Shown: positions 18,630 through 27,915 of the stretch, piece after piece | How the letters are laid out: each line of letters begins with the position of its first letter | Position numbering within the stretch: position 1 is the stretch's first letter | Assembly: GCA_026004655.1 (NCBI GenBank) | Contig: BPJO01000006.1 | Span: 124,001 to 188,000 of the forward strand | Origin: Phycisphaerae bacterium | GTDB lineage: Bacteria > Planctomycetota > Phycisphaerae > Tepidisphaerales > Tepidisphaeraceae | DNA: 64,000 nucleotides | Reading direction: 5' to 3' | Translations under genes and position numbers: made by a program | The notes under the pieces: model-generated | What the model was told of the DNA's origin: nothing | Database searches by the model: none | What the model saw: the letters and a program-made list of their open reading frames with translations, nothing else

Positions 18630-21131
18630 ATGCCAGATACTCAGATTATTTCACGGACCGAAACTCATACGATTCTGAAAACGGCCGCCAGCGCTCAGAT
18701 CACGATTCCCCACACCCTGCCCATTCTCCCGATCCGGAATCTGGTCGTCTTTCCCGGAACGGTCATGCCCCTGAATATCGGTCGTCCGCGTTCCAAGGCG
18801 CTGTTGGACGAAGTCATGCCCGGTGACAAGGTCGTGGGAGTGATTACCCAGAAAGACCCGACCGTTGATGACCCGGGCTTCGAACACCTGCACACGATGG
18901 GAGTCATCTGTGTGATCCTTAAACTCTTCAAGTTGCCCGATCAGAATCAGTCGATTATCGTACACGGGCTGACACGTTTCCGTCTGCACGCAATCATCCG
19001 GGACGATCCGTTTTTATTAGGCAAAATCGAGGTTCTGGACGAACCCGTTGCTGAGGGAAAGGAACTGGAAGCCTTGGCAGCTTCGGTACGACTGCAAGCC
19101 AGTCGAGTCATCGAATTATCTCCGAATACCCCGGACGAGGCCCAACAGGTTTTGGCAGGAATTCAAAGCCCCGGCGCACTGGCGGATTTTCTGGCAGCCA
19201 ACATCGCCGCCGAAACGGCCGAAAAGCAGGCCATGCTCGAGGAATTGGAAGTCGAAAAACGACTGAGGATGATCGCTGCGAAACTGGCCACCCAGCTGGA
19301 TGTTCTTGAACTTCAGTCCAAAATCCAGTCACAGGTCAAGGAAACCATCGACAAAAATCAGCGTCGCTACTATCTGCAAGAACAGCTCAAAGCCATTCGA
19401 AAAGAGCTCGGTGAGGGTGACGCTTCGGGCAACACCGAAGCCGACAACCTGCGACAAAAACTCCTTCAGGCCAACCTCCCGGAACCGATCATGAAAGAGG
19501 CAGAGCGTGAATTGAACCGCCTCGAATCTGTTCCATCGGCTTCCCCGGAATACGGGGTCATTCGTACGTATCTGCAAATCCTGTCCGAACTGCCCTGGTC
19601 GGTCGAAACGGTCGACAAGCTTGACCTTGACAAGGCACGCGAGATCCTTGACCGTGATCACCACGGCCTGGAAAAAGTAAAGAAGCGCATTCTCGAATAC
19701 CTGGCTGTCCGAAAACTTAAGCTTCAGAAAAGCAAACCCAAAAGCACCTCTGAAAGCGACGAGCCGAAGCAACCCTCGAACCCGTCGGCGTCCCGGGACG
19801 TCAGCGGCGCCATTCTTTGCCTCGTCGGACCTCCGGGTGTGGGAAAAACTTCTTTGGGTAAAAGCATCGCTGAAGCCATGGGACGCAGGTTCATCCGGGT
19901 TGCCCTCGGTGGGGTGCGTGACGAAGCCGATATCCGCGGACATCGTCGAACCTATATCGGCGCCATGCCCGGACGCATCATCTCCGAATTACGCAAAGCC
20001 GGTACGCGAAATCCGGTCATGATGCTGGACGAAATCGACAAAATGAGCTCCGATTTCCGTGGCGACCCTGCCTCGGCCATGCTTGAGGTGCTTGACCCTG
20101 CTCAAAATCACACATTTACCGATCATTACCTGGACGTCCCGTTTGATCTGTCCAAAATCTTGTTCATAGCAACCGCCAACACGATGGATACGGTCCCCGG
20201 ACCACTTCGGGACCGGATGGAAGTGATCGAAATACCCGGATATACGAATGCGGATAAACTCCATATCGCAAAAAAATACCTCGTCCCCCGCCAGTTGGAG
20301 ACCAACGGTCTGTCTCGCTCTCAGATCCGGTTTACGGATGCCGCGATCAAGGAGATCATTGAAAGCTATACCCGCGAAGCCGGCGTACGAAACCTGGAAC
20401 GACAGATCGGTGCGGTGGCTCGCGCTGTGGCCGCCGAAATCGTGGGAGGTCAAAAAAATAAAGTCGTCGTCGATATACCCAAAGTCCATCAAGTTCTCGG
20501 TGCCAAACGATTCGAACCGGAACTGGCGTCGAGAACAGCGGTCCCGGGAATTGCCACCGGTATGGCTTATACCCCGTACGGCGGAGAGATCCTGTTCATC
20601 GAAGCCACCCGCATGGTCGGCAAAGGCAACACCATCCTGACTGGTCAGATCGGGGATGTCATGAAAGAGTCCGCTACGGCTGCGTTTTCGCTGATCCGGT
20701 CGCGTGCCGAATCTCTCGGGATCGACCCTAAGGTACTGGCCGAAAGCGACATCCACATTCATGTCCCTGCAGGTGCGGTTCCCAAGGACGGACCGAGTGC
20801 CGGCGTTGCTATGTTCACCGCTTTGGCGTCGTTGTTGACCAACCGTCCGGTTCGCCACGACGTCGCCATGACCGGCGAAATCACGCTCCGCGGGCTGGTG
20901 TTACCGATCGGGGGACTAAAGGAAAAAACACTCGCAGCCAAACGGGCCGGAATCAAGGTAGTAATCGTCCCCAAACGAAACGAAAAAGACCTTGAAGATG
21001 TGCCGACCGAGGTCAAAAAAACCCTAAAATTTCATTTCGTGAGCACTGTGGATGAAGTGCTCCAAATTGCTTTAAAACCCACGGGTAAACAGGAAAAATC
21101 CCCTAAAAAACGACCCGTGAAGACAAATTAA
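18630..21131 (+). CDS. lon: ATP-dependent protease Lon
   Basis: A cytoplasmic AAA+ serine protease that degrades misfolded and regulatory proteins. The N-terminal substrate domain begins TLPILPIRNLVVFPG. Walker A GPPGVGKTS lies at about residues 400-408 and Walker B MMLDEIDKMSSDFRGDP follows. The protease domain has the catalytic Ser in KDGPSAG (about Ser723) and Lys in GGLKEK (about Lys764). The ATG at 18630 gives 833 residues; the frame is open back to 18426 inside hsp20, but those codons do not resemble Lon and are rejected. An insert of about 20 Ser/Pro/Lys-rich residues precedes Walker A (SKPKSTSESDEPKQPSNPS). Confidence 0.96.
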   Translation: MPDTQIISRTETHTILKTAASAQITIPHTLPILPIRNLVVFPGTVMPLNIGRPRSKALLDEVMPGDKVVGVITQKDPTVDDPGFEHLHTMGVICVILKLFKLPDQNQSIIVHGLTRFRLHAIIRDDPFLLGKIEVLDEPVAEGKELEALAASVRLQASRVIELSPNTPDEAQQVLAGIQSPGALADFLAANIAAETAEKQAMLEELEVEKRLRMIAAKLATQLDVLELQSKIQSQVKETIDKNQRRYYLQEQLKAIRKELGEGDASGNTEADNLRQKLLQANLPEPIMKEAERELNRLESVPSASPEYGVIRTYLQILSELPWSVETVDKLDLDKAREILDRDHHGLEKVKKRILEYLAVRKLKLQKSKPKSTSESDEPKQPSNPSASRDVSGAILCLVGPPGVGKTSLGKSIAEAMGRRFIRVALGGVRDEADIRGHRRTYIGAMPGRIISELRKAGTRNPVMMLDEIDKMSSDFRGDPASAMLEVLDPAQNHTFTDHYLDVPFDLSKILFIATANTMDTVPGPLRDRMEVIEIPGYTNADKLHIAKKYLVPRQLETNGLSRSQIRFTDAAIKEIIESYTREAGVRNLERQIGAVARAVAAEIVGGQKNKVVVDIPKVHQVLGAKRFEPELASRTAVPGIATGMAYTPYGGEILFIEATRMVGKGNTILTGQIGDVMKESATAAFSLIRSRAESLGIDPKVLAESDIHIHVPAGAVPKDGPSAGVAMFTALASLLTNRPVRHDVAMTGEITLRGLVLPIGGLKEKTLAAKRAGIKVVIVPKRNEKDLEDVPTEVKKTLKFHFVSTVDEVLQIALKPTGKQEKSPKKRPVKTN

Positions 21132-21195
21132 CGGTATTCCCGTCTGGATCTTCCTATAATTTTCTCAGAAAGTTTGTGAGTGAAAGGAAGGGTTT

Positions 21196-21654
21196 ATGCT
21201 CGCCCAATACGGCATTCGGGACGAAATCAACAAACTGGTTCGTTATTACTTCGATGCCAAGGAGGATTATCGATTAGCATGCCAGAGAGCTCCGGACCCC
21301 GATGTGCGAAAAAAACTTGACTCACGGTGTCAACAACGAGAACGAATGCACATGGAAATTCAGGAAATCGAAACCCAGCTGAATGTAGAAATGTCGGACA
21401 ATGGTCATGTTTCCGCGGACTTTAAAAGGGAATGGGAAAGGCTGCGGGGTTCGGTCGTGGGATTTGGTCTAGAAGCCGCCATGAAATTGGCAAAAACCTC
21501 TGACACTTATGCGAGAGAACAAGCCCTCCGATTGGTCGAAATCGGGCTTCCTGAACCACTCCAATCAACCATCCGGAAGCAGATTACAGAACTCGATGAG
21601 TCCTTGAATGAGCTCGAATCTCTCATTCAAACGGAAAAAAAGACCGCCGTCTGA
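21196..21654 (+). CDS. DUF2383-like four-helix protein
   Basis: A 152-residue all-helical protein. The layout resembles the PA2169/DUF2383 ferritin-like helical-bundle family: a first helix with KLVRYYFDAKEDYRLAC, a second with PDVRKKLDSRCQQRERMH, then DFKREWERLRGSV and a last pair of helices ending in ELDESLNELESLI. The biochemical role of the family is unknown; members are often stress-linked. The start has AGGAAGGG 5-12 bases upstream. It lies 64 bases after lon in the same direction. Confidence 0.6.
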   Translation: MLAQYGIRDEINKLVRYYFDAKEDYRLACQRAPDPDVRKKLDSRCQQRERMHMEIQEIETQLNVEMSDNGHVSADFKREWERLRGSVVGFGLEAAMKLAKTSDTYAREQALRLVEIGLPEPLQSTIRKQITELDESLNELESLIQTEKKTAV

Positions 21655-21719
21655 GAAGTCCGAACGGTCGCCTTTTACACAAAGGTCAGAAAGCAAGCCT
21701 CAAGGCAATATAGATCCGA

Positions 21720-22565
21720 TCACAGACCACTATGTTGTTTTCGGAATTGCCCGGGCGTAAACCCAAACCTTATCCGGAATGCTTTTCCCAGATGATTTGC
21801 GTCTACAAAGCCGGTCTCAAAGGCAATCCTTTTCAGTGGGTTATTTGTGCTTAAAAGCAATTGACGAGCCTTTTCCAAACGGATCTCGCGGACGTATTGA
21901 CCCGGTGAGAAGCCTGTCATGGATTTGAAGTAATGACTGAAATTGCTTCGGGACATGTTGAAATGATCTGCGATGGATCCGACATCGGTATTGAGATTCT
22001 CTTGCTGATGGATAAATGAACGAACTCGATCCAAGAGTTGCTCTCGCTTGTTGTGAGGATGATTCTGGGACCACCAGGCTCTTTCAAAGGCGACCAAGAG
22101 ATTGAATAACCGGCTTTCTCGCGTGAACGGGTCATCAGTTCCCTGCCGATGGGCCACAATCAGTTCCGTGAGAGTGTTCATCAGCTCACCGGCGGGTTCA
22201 AAACGGAGACAAGGTCCGGTCGGCGCTGATAACCGTTGCAACCGGGATACCACATAAGGGTGATGCAGAATGACCCATACGAATGACCACATCGAACTGT
22301 AGGCGGGCAAATAGTACTCATGATCAGACGGTACGTGCGCGGCAAATAAGTATCCGGGTCGTTGCGGATATTCCTGACGACCGGCAACAAACAACCCTTC
22401 GCCATCCAAAGTGCATTGGATGACGGTCAAAGGAGTATCCGAACGAACATTTCGTTTAAGTCCGTGCCATCGATAACGATCCGAGGATGTTCGGGTTTCA
22501 TACCCGGAAAGTATTTCCAGACCTGACCCCCAAAGAAGCTTCTGCCTTTGTGGAAGAAGCGGCAA
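21720..22565 (-). CDS. AraC-family transcriptional regulator
   Basis: A 281-residue regulator. The N-terminal half is a cupin-like sugar-sensing domain (LTVIQCTLDGEGLFVAGR, YLFAAHVPSDHEYY). The C-terminal half holds two helix-turn-helix motifs, VGSIADHFNMSRSNFSHYF and PLKRIAFETGFVDANHLGKA, the second ending in the FGFTPGQFR signature of the family. It is divergent from the GH4 glycosidase gene across a 128-base AT-rich gap and is the likely local activator of that gene in response to a sugar. The inducer is unknown; the surrounding pectin genes suggest a uronide or oligogalacturonide. Confidence 0.9.
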   Translation of the reverse strand: MPLLPQRQKLLWGSGLEILSGYETRTSSDRYRWHGLKRNVRSDTPLTVIQCTLDGEGLFVAGRQEYPQRPGYLFAAHVPSDHEYYLPAYSSMWSFVWVILHHPYVVSRLQRLSAPTGPCLRFEPAGELMNTLTELIVAHRQGTDDPFTRESRLFNLLVAFERAWWSQNHPHNKREQLLDRVRSFIHQQENLNTDVGSIADHFNMSRSNFSHYFKSMTGFSPGQYVREIRLEKARQLLLSTNNPLKRIAFETGFVDANHLGKAFRIRFGFTPGQFRKQHSGL

Positions 22566-22693
22566 AAAGCTTCCGAAACCTAGTCATCAACGTCACCAGA
22601 TTCACATTTTTACTCATTTTTCATTTTTTTATCCTATTTAATCCTAAAAATCACTTTTTAATAATTTCACAAAAATACCTTTGGAGAACGTAT
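22566..22693. promoter_or_regulatory. Divergent control region between araC-type regulator and GH4 gene
   Basis: A strongly AT-rich gap with several T-runs and repeated TTTCA/TTCAC words, clearly different from the neighbouring coding DNA. It must hold the promoters of both divergent genes and probably the AraC-type operators, but no site can be fixed. GGAG at 22683-22686 is the ribosome site of the GH4 gene. Confidence 0.5.
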
Positions 22694-24247
22694 ATGCCTA
22701 TCAACGTCGCCATCATCGGAGCCGGTTCGATCGGTTTTACACGTCGACTGATGCGGGACATCCTTTCAGTCCCGGAGCTTCAAGACACTCACTTTGCCTT
22801 GACAGACATAAACCCCCGCAATCTCGAAATGGTTTATCAGTTATGTCACCGAGATATTCATTTCAGCAAGTTACCTGCAACAATACGGGCAACCGTCGAT
22901 CGTCGTGACGCATTAAAAAACGCAGACTACATCATTTGCCTGATCCGACAGGGTGGGCTTGAAGCCTTCCAGACTGATATTGATATTCCATTGAAATATG
23001 GCATCGACCAGTGTGTCGGCGATACGATCTGTGCCGGGGGTATCATGTACGCCCAGAGAACCATTCCCGCGCTTCTGGATTTTTGCCGGGATATCCGAGA
23101 AGTATCCAAACCCGATGCCCTTTTGCTCAACTACTCCAATCCCATGGCCATGAATGTCTGGGCGTGTAACCGATATGGCGGGGTGAAAACGATCGGGTTG
23201 TGCCATGGTGTTCAAGGTGCTCAACACCAGATCGCTCGGGCCACCGAACAATGGGCCAGACAAACCGGATTGATTGGTAGGGACGAGCGTATTACCAGGC
23301 ATGATATCGACTTTGTTTTTGCCGGAATCAATCATCAGACATGGTGTACTCACGCTGTTTGGAAAGACCATGATCTGATCCCCATGATGTATGAACTGAT
23401 GAGTGCGGTTGAGGAGTTCAGACGCTGTGAAAAGGTACGGCTGGACGTTCTGAAACGTTTCGGATTTTACTCCACGGAATCCAACGGTCACTTGTCCGAA
23501 TACCTGCCCTGGTACCGAAAGCGTCCTGAACAAATCCCCGACTGGATCGATTTATCGAGCTGGATTCACGGTGAAACCGGCGGTTATTTGCGTGTCTGTA
23601 CTGAAGGACGAAACTGGTTCGAAACCGACTTCCCCCACTGGATAAAAGAAGATCCCAAACCGATCCGTTCATCCGACCGTTCTGAAGAGCACGGCAGCTA
23701 TATCATCGAAGCTCTGGAAACAGGTCGGATCTATCGAGGACATTTCAACGTCGTCAATCAGGGTCACATTGTCAATCTACCTGACGGTTGTGTGGTCGAA
23801 ATACCGGGCTACGTCGATAAGACAGGCATACAGACGCCTGTTTACGGCCGGTTACCGCTGGCATGTGCTGCCACTTGTTCAGCAAGCATTCGTGTTCAGG
23901 AAATGGCAGTAGAAGCAGCCGTACATGGGGATGTTCAGCTGCTCAAACAAGCCATGCTTCATGATCCGCTTGTCGGCGCGGTATGTGATCCGGAACAAGT
24001 CTGGCAAATGACTGATGAAATGCTGGTTGCACAGGCACAATGGCTTGTCCAGTATGCCAATGAAATTGAACCTGCCAGACGCCGTCTGCAACGTCATGAG
24101 CAAGAGGGAACGCGGGTACGATTATCAGAAAGCCGTGGTGCTGCACGATTGAAGCCCAAAACCGTTGAAGAAATGGCACAAGCACGTGACGAGGCACGAG
24201 CCAATGCTCAAGCCGCCGACAAGGGGAAAATGACCCTGAATGCGTGA
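22694..24247 (+). CDS. Glycoside hydrolase family 4 (alpha-galactosidase/alpha-galacturonidase type)
   Basis: A 517-residue NAD+- and Mn2+-dependent glycosidase acting by an oxidation-elimination mechanism. Seen are the Rossmann start INVAIIGAGSIGFTRRLM, the NPMAMN motif, the metal-ligand cysteine in GLCHGVQG (about residue 175) and the histidine in AGINHQTW. The DIDIPLKYGIDQCVGDT stretch is close to the MelA-type branch. Substrate is open: alpha-galactosides or, given pectate lyase and pectin esterase nearby, galacturonides. The start at 22694 follows GGAG and directly opens the Rossmann fold; the frame extends upstream but without similarity. Divergent from an AraC-type regulator. Confidence 0.88.
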   Translation: MPINVAIIGAGSIGFTRRLMRDILSVPELQDTHFALTDINPRNLEMVYQLCHRDIHFSKLPATIRATVDRRDALKNADYIICLIRQGGLEAFQTDIDIPLKYGIDQCVGDTICAGGIMYAQRTIPALLDFCRDIREVSKPDALLLNYSNPMAMNVWACNRYGGVKTIGLCHGVQGAQHQIARATEQWARQTGLIGRDERITRHDIDFVFAGINHQTWCTHAVWKDHDLIPMMYELMSAVEEFRRCEKVRLDVLKRFGFYSTESNGHLSEYLPWYRKRPEQIPDWIDLSSWIHGETGGYLRVCTEGRNWFETDFPHWIKEDPKPIRSSDRSEEHGSYIIEALETGRIYRGHFNVVNQGHIVNLPDGCVVEIPGYVDKTGIQTPVYGRLPLACAATCSASIRVQEMAVEAAVHGDVQLLKQAMLHDPLVGAVCDPEQVWQMTDEMLVAQAQWLVQYANEIEPARRRLQRHEQEGTRVRLSESRGAARLKPKTVEEMAQARDEARANAQAADKGKMTLNA

Positions 24248-24255
24248 AGGGGGTT

Positions 24256-25330
24256 TCAGGATGCGCTGTACAAGATAGTAAACGCCCCTCCGGAATTGGC
24301 GTCACGGTCTCGACCCAAAAGCCACCAGGTTCCGGACGTGGTGATGGAATAAGTTAATGTCGTGCTGGTATTGCCATTCGTGCTTTTGACGAGTTGACCG
24401 GTCGGATCGATCAGTAGAAGTTCCGGGTTGAGTGATCCTCCACTCCGCGAGAGTGTTGCAGAGAAGCTATTTCCTGATGATAAGTTGATGCCCCAGATAT
24501 CATAATCTCCGGCAGGCATATCTCCGGTGCGGGTTACCCCCGTTTTGCAAAGGCGTGTTGGTATCCGGATCGCCGCTGTACTGTTCACCGGGGACACGCC
24601 CGAAGGTGATTCCGTATCGTCCGGAGTCATCGGCAGCGGCTTCATAGACGACCGCGTAATAGTTGCCTGAACGGGCGTTAGGAATATCCAACTTCACTCC
24701 CCGTTCATTTTCTCCTCCGGTCACGACCTTGCCATCCGGTCCGATGATCAACATCCCGATATCGACCGAAGAACCTGTGGTGTTCTCGGCTGCATGGACG
24801 GATAAAAACTGCCCTTGCGCAGAGGTTAATGTCCAGACGTCCAGATCACCGGGTTCAATCGTGGCCGGCCTGCGACGACCGGATTCTGCCACGAATGCAT
24901 CGTCGCTATCGGTAATGCTTGGTTGGTAATAAAAAGCCGTAACCTGAACATTCCCGAAGTCGTTTCGCCCGACGTCCCGCACGCGAACACGATACGTACC
25001 GCTGACCGGTGCGTTATAACTGATAAATGAACCGTTTTCTCCGACCGACCGGCGTAAGGCTTTGTTATTCGGCGCGATCAAAATCAGCTCTGTCTGGATT
25101 GCCCCGCTGTCCACATCCCCGGCAGCCAAGGTCAGGTTCTGACCGGCTACCAGCTCAATGGTCCAATTCTTTTGTGAACTTCGTGCGCTCAGAACCGTTG
25201 GCCAAGTGACGCCGGATGCCAAAGAAGCCAGCATTCGACGGGGTTCCAACGTGTCGATCAAATGTGAACAATTCATGCTACACAAAGCATAGAAGTCGTC
25301 GGTAATAAATCCATACAGAATTATTCGCAA
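24256..25330 (-). CDS. Secreted protein with LEPR tag and pre-peptidase C-type repeats (one +1 frame break)
   Basis: The N-terminus carries DTLEPRRMLASLA, the LEPR-type tag found on many planctomycete extracellular proteins; a likely start is the ATG at 25276. Three successive beta-sandwich PPC-type units follow, each with a 'D.DVW/YDIW' core and a 'SG.Y' end (EPGDLDVWTLTSAQGQF, PAGDYDIWGINLSSGNSF, GTWWLLGRD). The sequenced frame breaks in five C's (plus strand) at 24537-24541. Removing one gives NTPLQNGVTRTGDMPAGD and joins the last repeat, for a total of about 339-357 residues. It is convergent with the GH4 gene (8 bases apart). Its ligand or partner is unknown. Confidence 0.65.
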
Positions 25331-25354
25331 ATTTTGGGTTGCAATGGATTTCTA

Positions 25355-26370
25355 TCATTCCGAAACTGTTTCAGACCCGGTTTTTCCACCACGTAGCAAG
25401 GTTTTCAAAAACATTCGTTGTCTTTCAGTCCAGCAGCGTGGGTATGTTCCAGTCAGATCATCGCAACCGAAATGTGTCAGGATCGAACGAACCAATTCCG
25501 TAACACCTTCACCCGTTTTTGCAGATATTCGGATATAAGATCCTCCCGTATCCGTCCGGGTTTGAACCTTGTCGCATTTATTCAAAATCGTGTAATGAGC
25601 CTGGGGAAAATGCCGAACCAAGGGTTGGGTCGCGTCGAGCACTTCCAGGATTAGAGACGCCCCGTTCCACGACCTGACCTGACTGTCGGATGGCTTGGGC
25701 TTCGATCGGATCATCGGTCGGATGCCAACCCGGTGTATCGACCAGTGTTACAACCAAGCCATTAAGATTGACCTGTTCACCGACCCCAATCGGGACGGGT
25801 TGTTCCGGGTAAATCGGCAGTGATTGATCTGTGCCTCCCAAATAAGCAGTTGGCAAGGGTTGACTTGCCCACGTTAGGCGCACCGACAATAACGACGACG
25901 GGGGGATTCAAAAGTGTTTGTAGGGAGCGATCCTCCAGGGCCCGTCGCATCTGTTGCGTATTCTGCTCGGCAAGCATCTGTCGCCAGGCAGTCGGTTGAT
26001 ACAACAATAAACGAATCGTCTCTGCAGTTAGCGCGTGGGGTAAATCTCGTTCGACTTCAGATTCAATATCCTGTGGATGTGAAGGCTCTTCGTCGACAAA
26101 TCCTTCCCGTCTGGCCAGCTCGATCACTTTTTCGATCACCCACACCCCCCCGTGCAGAGATAACTCGATGGTTCGAGAATCCACCTGTACGACGACCGGA
26201 TCATCAATAACTTCATCGCCATCCTGTAGCTGCGTGTGGACACAACCGCCAATACGTGGAACACGCGTAAGATGACGGGCACAAAACGGGATGACCAACT
26301 CACCGCACAACCTCACCACCGCGATTGCAGCGACACCAGGCGGTGTGAGAATGTGCATCGTACTGGACAT
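25355..26370 (-). CDS. Short MnmE/TrmE-like GTPase (two +1 frame breaks)
   Basis: MnmE with MnmG modifies the wobble uridine of some tRNAs. Here the N-terminus ([17 protein letters not shown]) and the G domain are MnmE-like. G1 is [10 protein letters not shown]2 is PGTTR, G3 is DTPG, G4 is NKCD and G5 is SAKTGEG. The sequenced frame breaks twice, at C4 25784-25787 and C4 25660-25663 (plus strand). Removing one base from each gives one 337-residue protein with all five G motifs. That is over 100 residues shorter than MnmE, and the C-terminal helical domain with the catalytic C-x-G-K motif is absent, so it may not catalyse the usual reaction. It is likely co-transcribed with fur and coaX. Confidence 0.7.
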
Positions 26371-26400
26371 GCGAAAAAGGTCTTATTCTCCAAATCGTAG

Positions 26401-27171
26401 TTAAGTCCCATGCTTGATATGGTGGTTGGAATACGCCAACGCGATCCCGTATAGCAAAAGATCGGGGCTGACGGCATGAATCAATTCCCAATCCTTGAAC
26501 AGGGTTTCAGCGTCTCCACCGGTGGCAATGATTTCCGGCCAATTACCAAGATCGGTGGCATATTGCTCGACTAATTCTTTAACCATTCCCCGAATTCCAT
26601 GAAACACCCCGTGCAGCATCGCCTGTTCTGTGGAATCGCCGACGACCGTTGACGGGGCTGCAAATGCCACAGAGGGAAGACGGGCGGTGTTGTCGTGTAA
26701 CGCGTCCAACATCATCGAAGCCCCCGGTGCGATCGCCCCACCCAGAAACTCCCCGGCATCGTTACACAGATTCACAGTCACGGCAGTGCCCGCATCCACA
26801 ACCACACACGCTTTTTGCATCATTTCATACGCGGCTGCGACGACCAAAACCCGATCCACGCCCGTCTGCTCGGGTGACCGGGTTTTGACTTTGACCGGAA
26901 GATCAATCTCGCGTCCCACCCAAGCGACCGATTTTCCGGTGATTTTTTTTATCGTGTGTTCCACGCCTTCCATGACCAAAGGATTAACCGATGCACCCGC
27001 CACTTCAGAACTCATTCCCTCAAAACGTTTCCAAGCCTCCTTCAAGGATTGTTCAAACGTGTCTCGTTCTGCAATCGGAACACGACTTACGTATTCCAGG
27101 GTCCCCGCTACGAAAGCGCCGACCGCTATACGCGAGTTCCCGACATTCACGACAAGCACATTAATATCCAT
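26401..27171 (-). CDS. coaX: Type III pantothenate kinase
   Basis: CoaX phosphorylates pantothenate, the first step of coenzyme A synthesis, in the cytoplasm. The 256-residue protein has the ASKHA fold: the phosphate-1 motif NVLVVNVGNSRIAVGAF at the start (here D of the common DxGN is N-V-GN), GVDRVLVVAAAYEMM in the centre, and VVVDAGTAVTVNL, the phosphate-2 motif. The ATG at 27171 directly opens the fold; an in-frame ATG at 27192 adds only a basic stretch. It lies between fur and the MnmE-like gene, 30 bases from the latter. Confidence 0.92.
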   Translation of the reverse strand: MDINVLVVNVGNSRIAVGAFVAGTLEYVSRVPIAERDTFEQSLKEAWKRFEGMSSEVAGASVNPLVMEGVEHTIKKITGKSVAWVGREIDLPVKVKTRSPEQTGVDRVLVVAAAYEMMQKACVVVDAGTAVTVNLCNDAGEFLGGAIAPGASMMLDALHDNTARLPSVAFAAPSTVVGDSTEQAMLHGVFHGIRGMVKELVEQYATDLGNWPEIIATGGDAETLFKDWELIHAVSPDLLLYGIALAYSNHHIKHGT

Positions 27172-27239
27172 AAAACCTTTTCTTTTAAACACTTAAAAGT
27201 ATCCGTCCCCGCGAATCGCAGCCCCACGTACGGCTCCGG

Positions 27240-27695
27240 TCAGGTCCGGTCATGACATCTCGGACACGTCCCATGAATGACTACTTCGGGGTGACTAACT
27301 GTGTATCCCGGACCCGGATTGATCTTATCCAGCAACTTCGACGGGATTTCGGCATCCTGAATACATTCGACTTTTCCACAATGGTCACACACGAAATGGG
27401 CGTGCTGGTGTTCCTGAGAATGGGTCAAATCCCCTACCGCATATCTCCAGGACCGGTCTTCACCTCGGACCCGATGCACCAGTTTCTTGGCCACGAACGT
27501 ATTCAGCGTTCGATAAACCGTGACCGGCTCGGTAAAGGAAGGTAATCGACGCATCAGCTCAGCCACGTCCAACGGCTCCTGCTCGGCAACTAATACTTCC
27601 AACACACCGATCCGAACAGGGGTTCTTTTAAGCCCCGCAGCTTTGAGTAGATCTTGTAAACTCCGAGAAGAGGGTGATGCGGTAACGTTTGCCAT
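27240..27695 (-). CDS. Fur-family metal-responsive regulator
   Basis: A 151-residue Fur-superfamily repressor. The winged helix spans about residues 12-80 (RTPVRIGVLEVLVAEQEPLDVAEL, EPVTVYRTLNTFVAKKLV). It is followed by the histidine cluster HSQEHQHAHFVCDHCGKVE and a second CPRC pair, forming the structural zinc site. This matches Fur/Zur/PerR; the exact metal cannot be decided, though the HQHAHFVCDHCG arrangement is common in Zur-like members. The ATG at 27695 is preferred over a TTG at 27716. It is the first gene of a minus-strand run with coaX. Confidence 0.9.
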   Translation of the reverse strand: MANVTASPSSRSLQDLLKAAGLKRTPVRIGVLEVLVAEQEPLDVAELMRRLPSFTEPVTVYRTLNTFVAKKLVHRVRGEDRSWRYAVGDLTHSQEHQHAHFVCDHCGKVECIQDAEIPSKLLDKINPGPGYTVSHPEVVIHGTCPRCHDRT

Positions 27696-27915
27696 TACTT
27701 GCAATTGTAGGCACAAACGAATCGGTTGCCAATCCGTGTCAAGACCAAAACATCTCTGACCCCATTGACTTGATATCCCTATTTACCTCATCTGCTTGGA
27801 TGATGAAACGTTTCTTGTCCGACCGGCGCAAAATCAAAAGAGTTTGACGGTTTTTTCAAACTGATTTCTTCAGAAAAGTTGCTAGTTTCGGCAGGACACG
27901 TGAGGAGCAATATAC

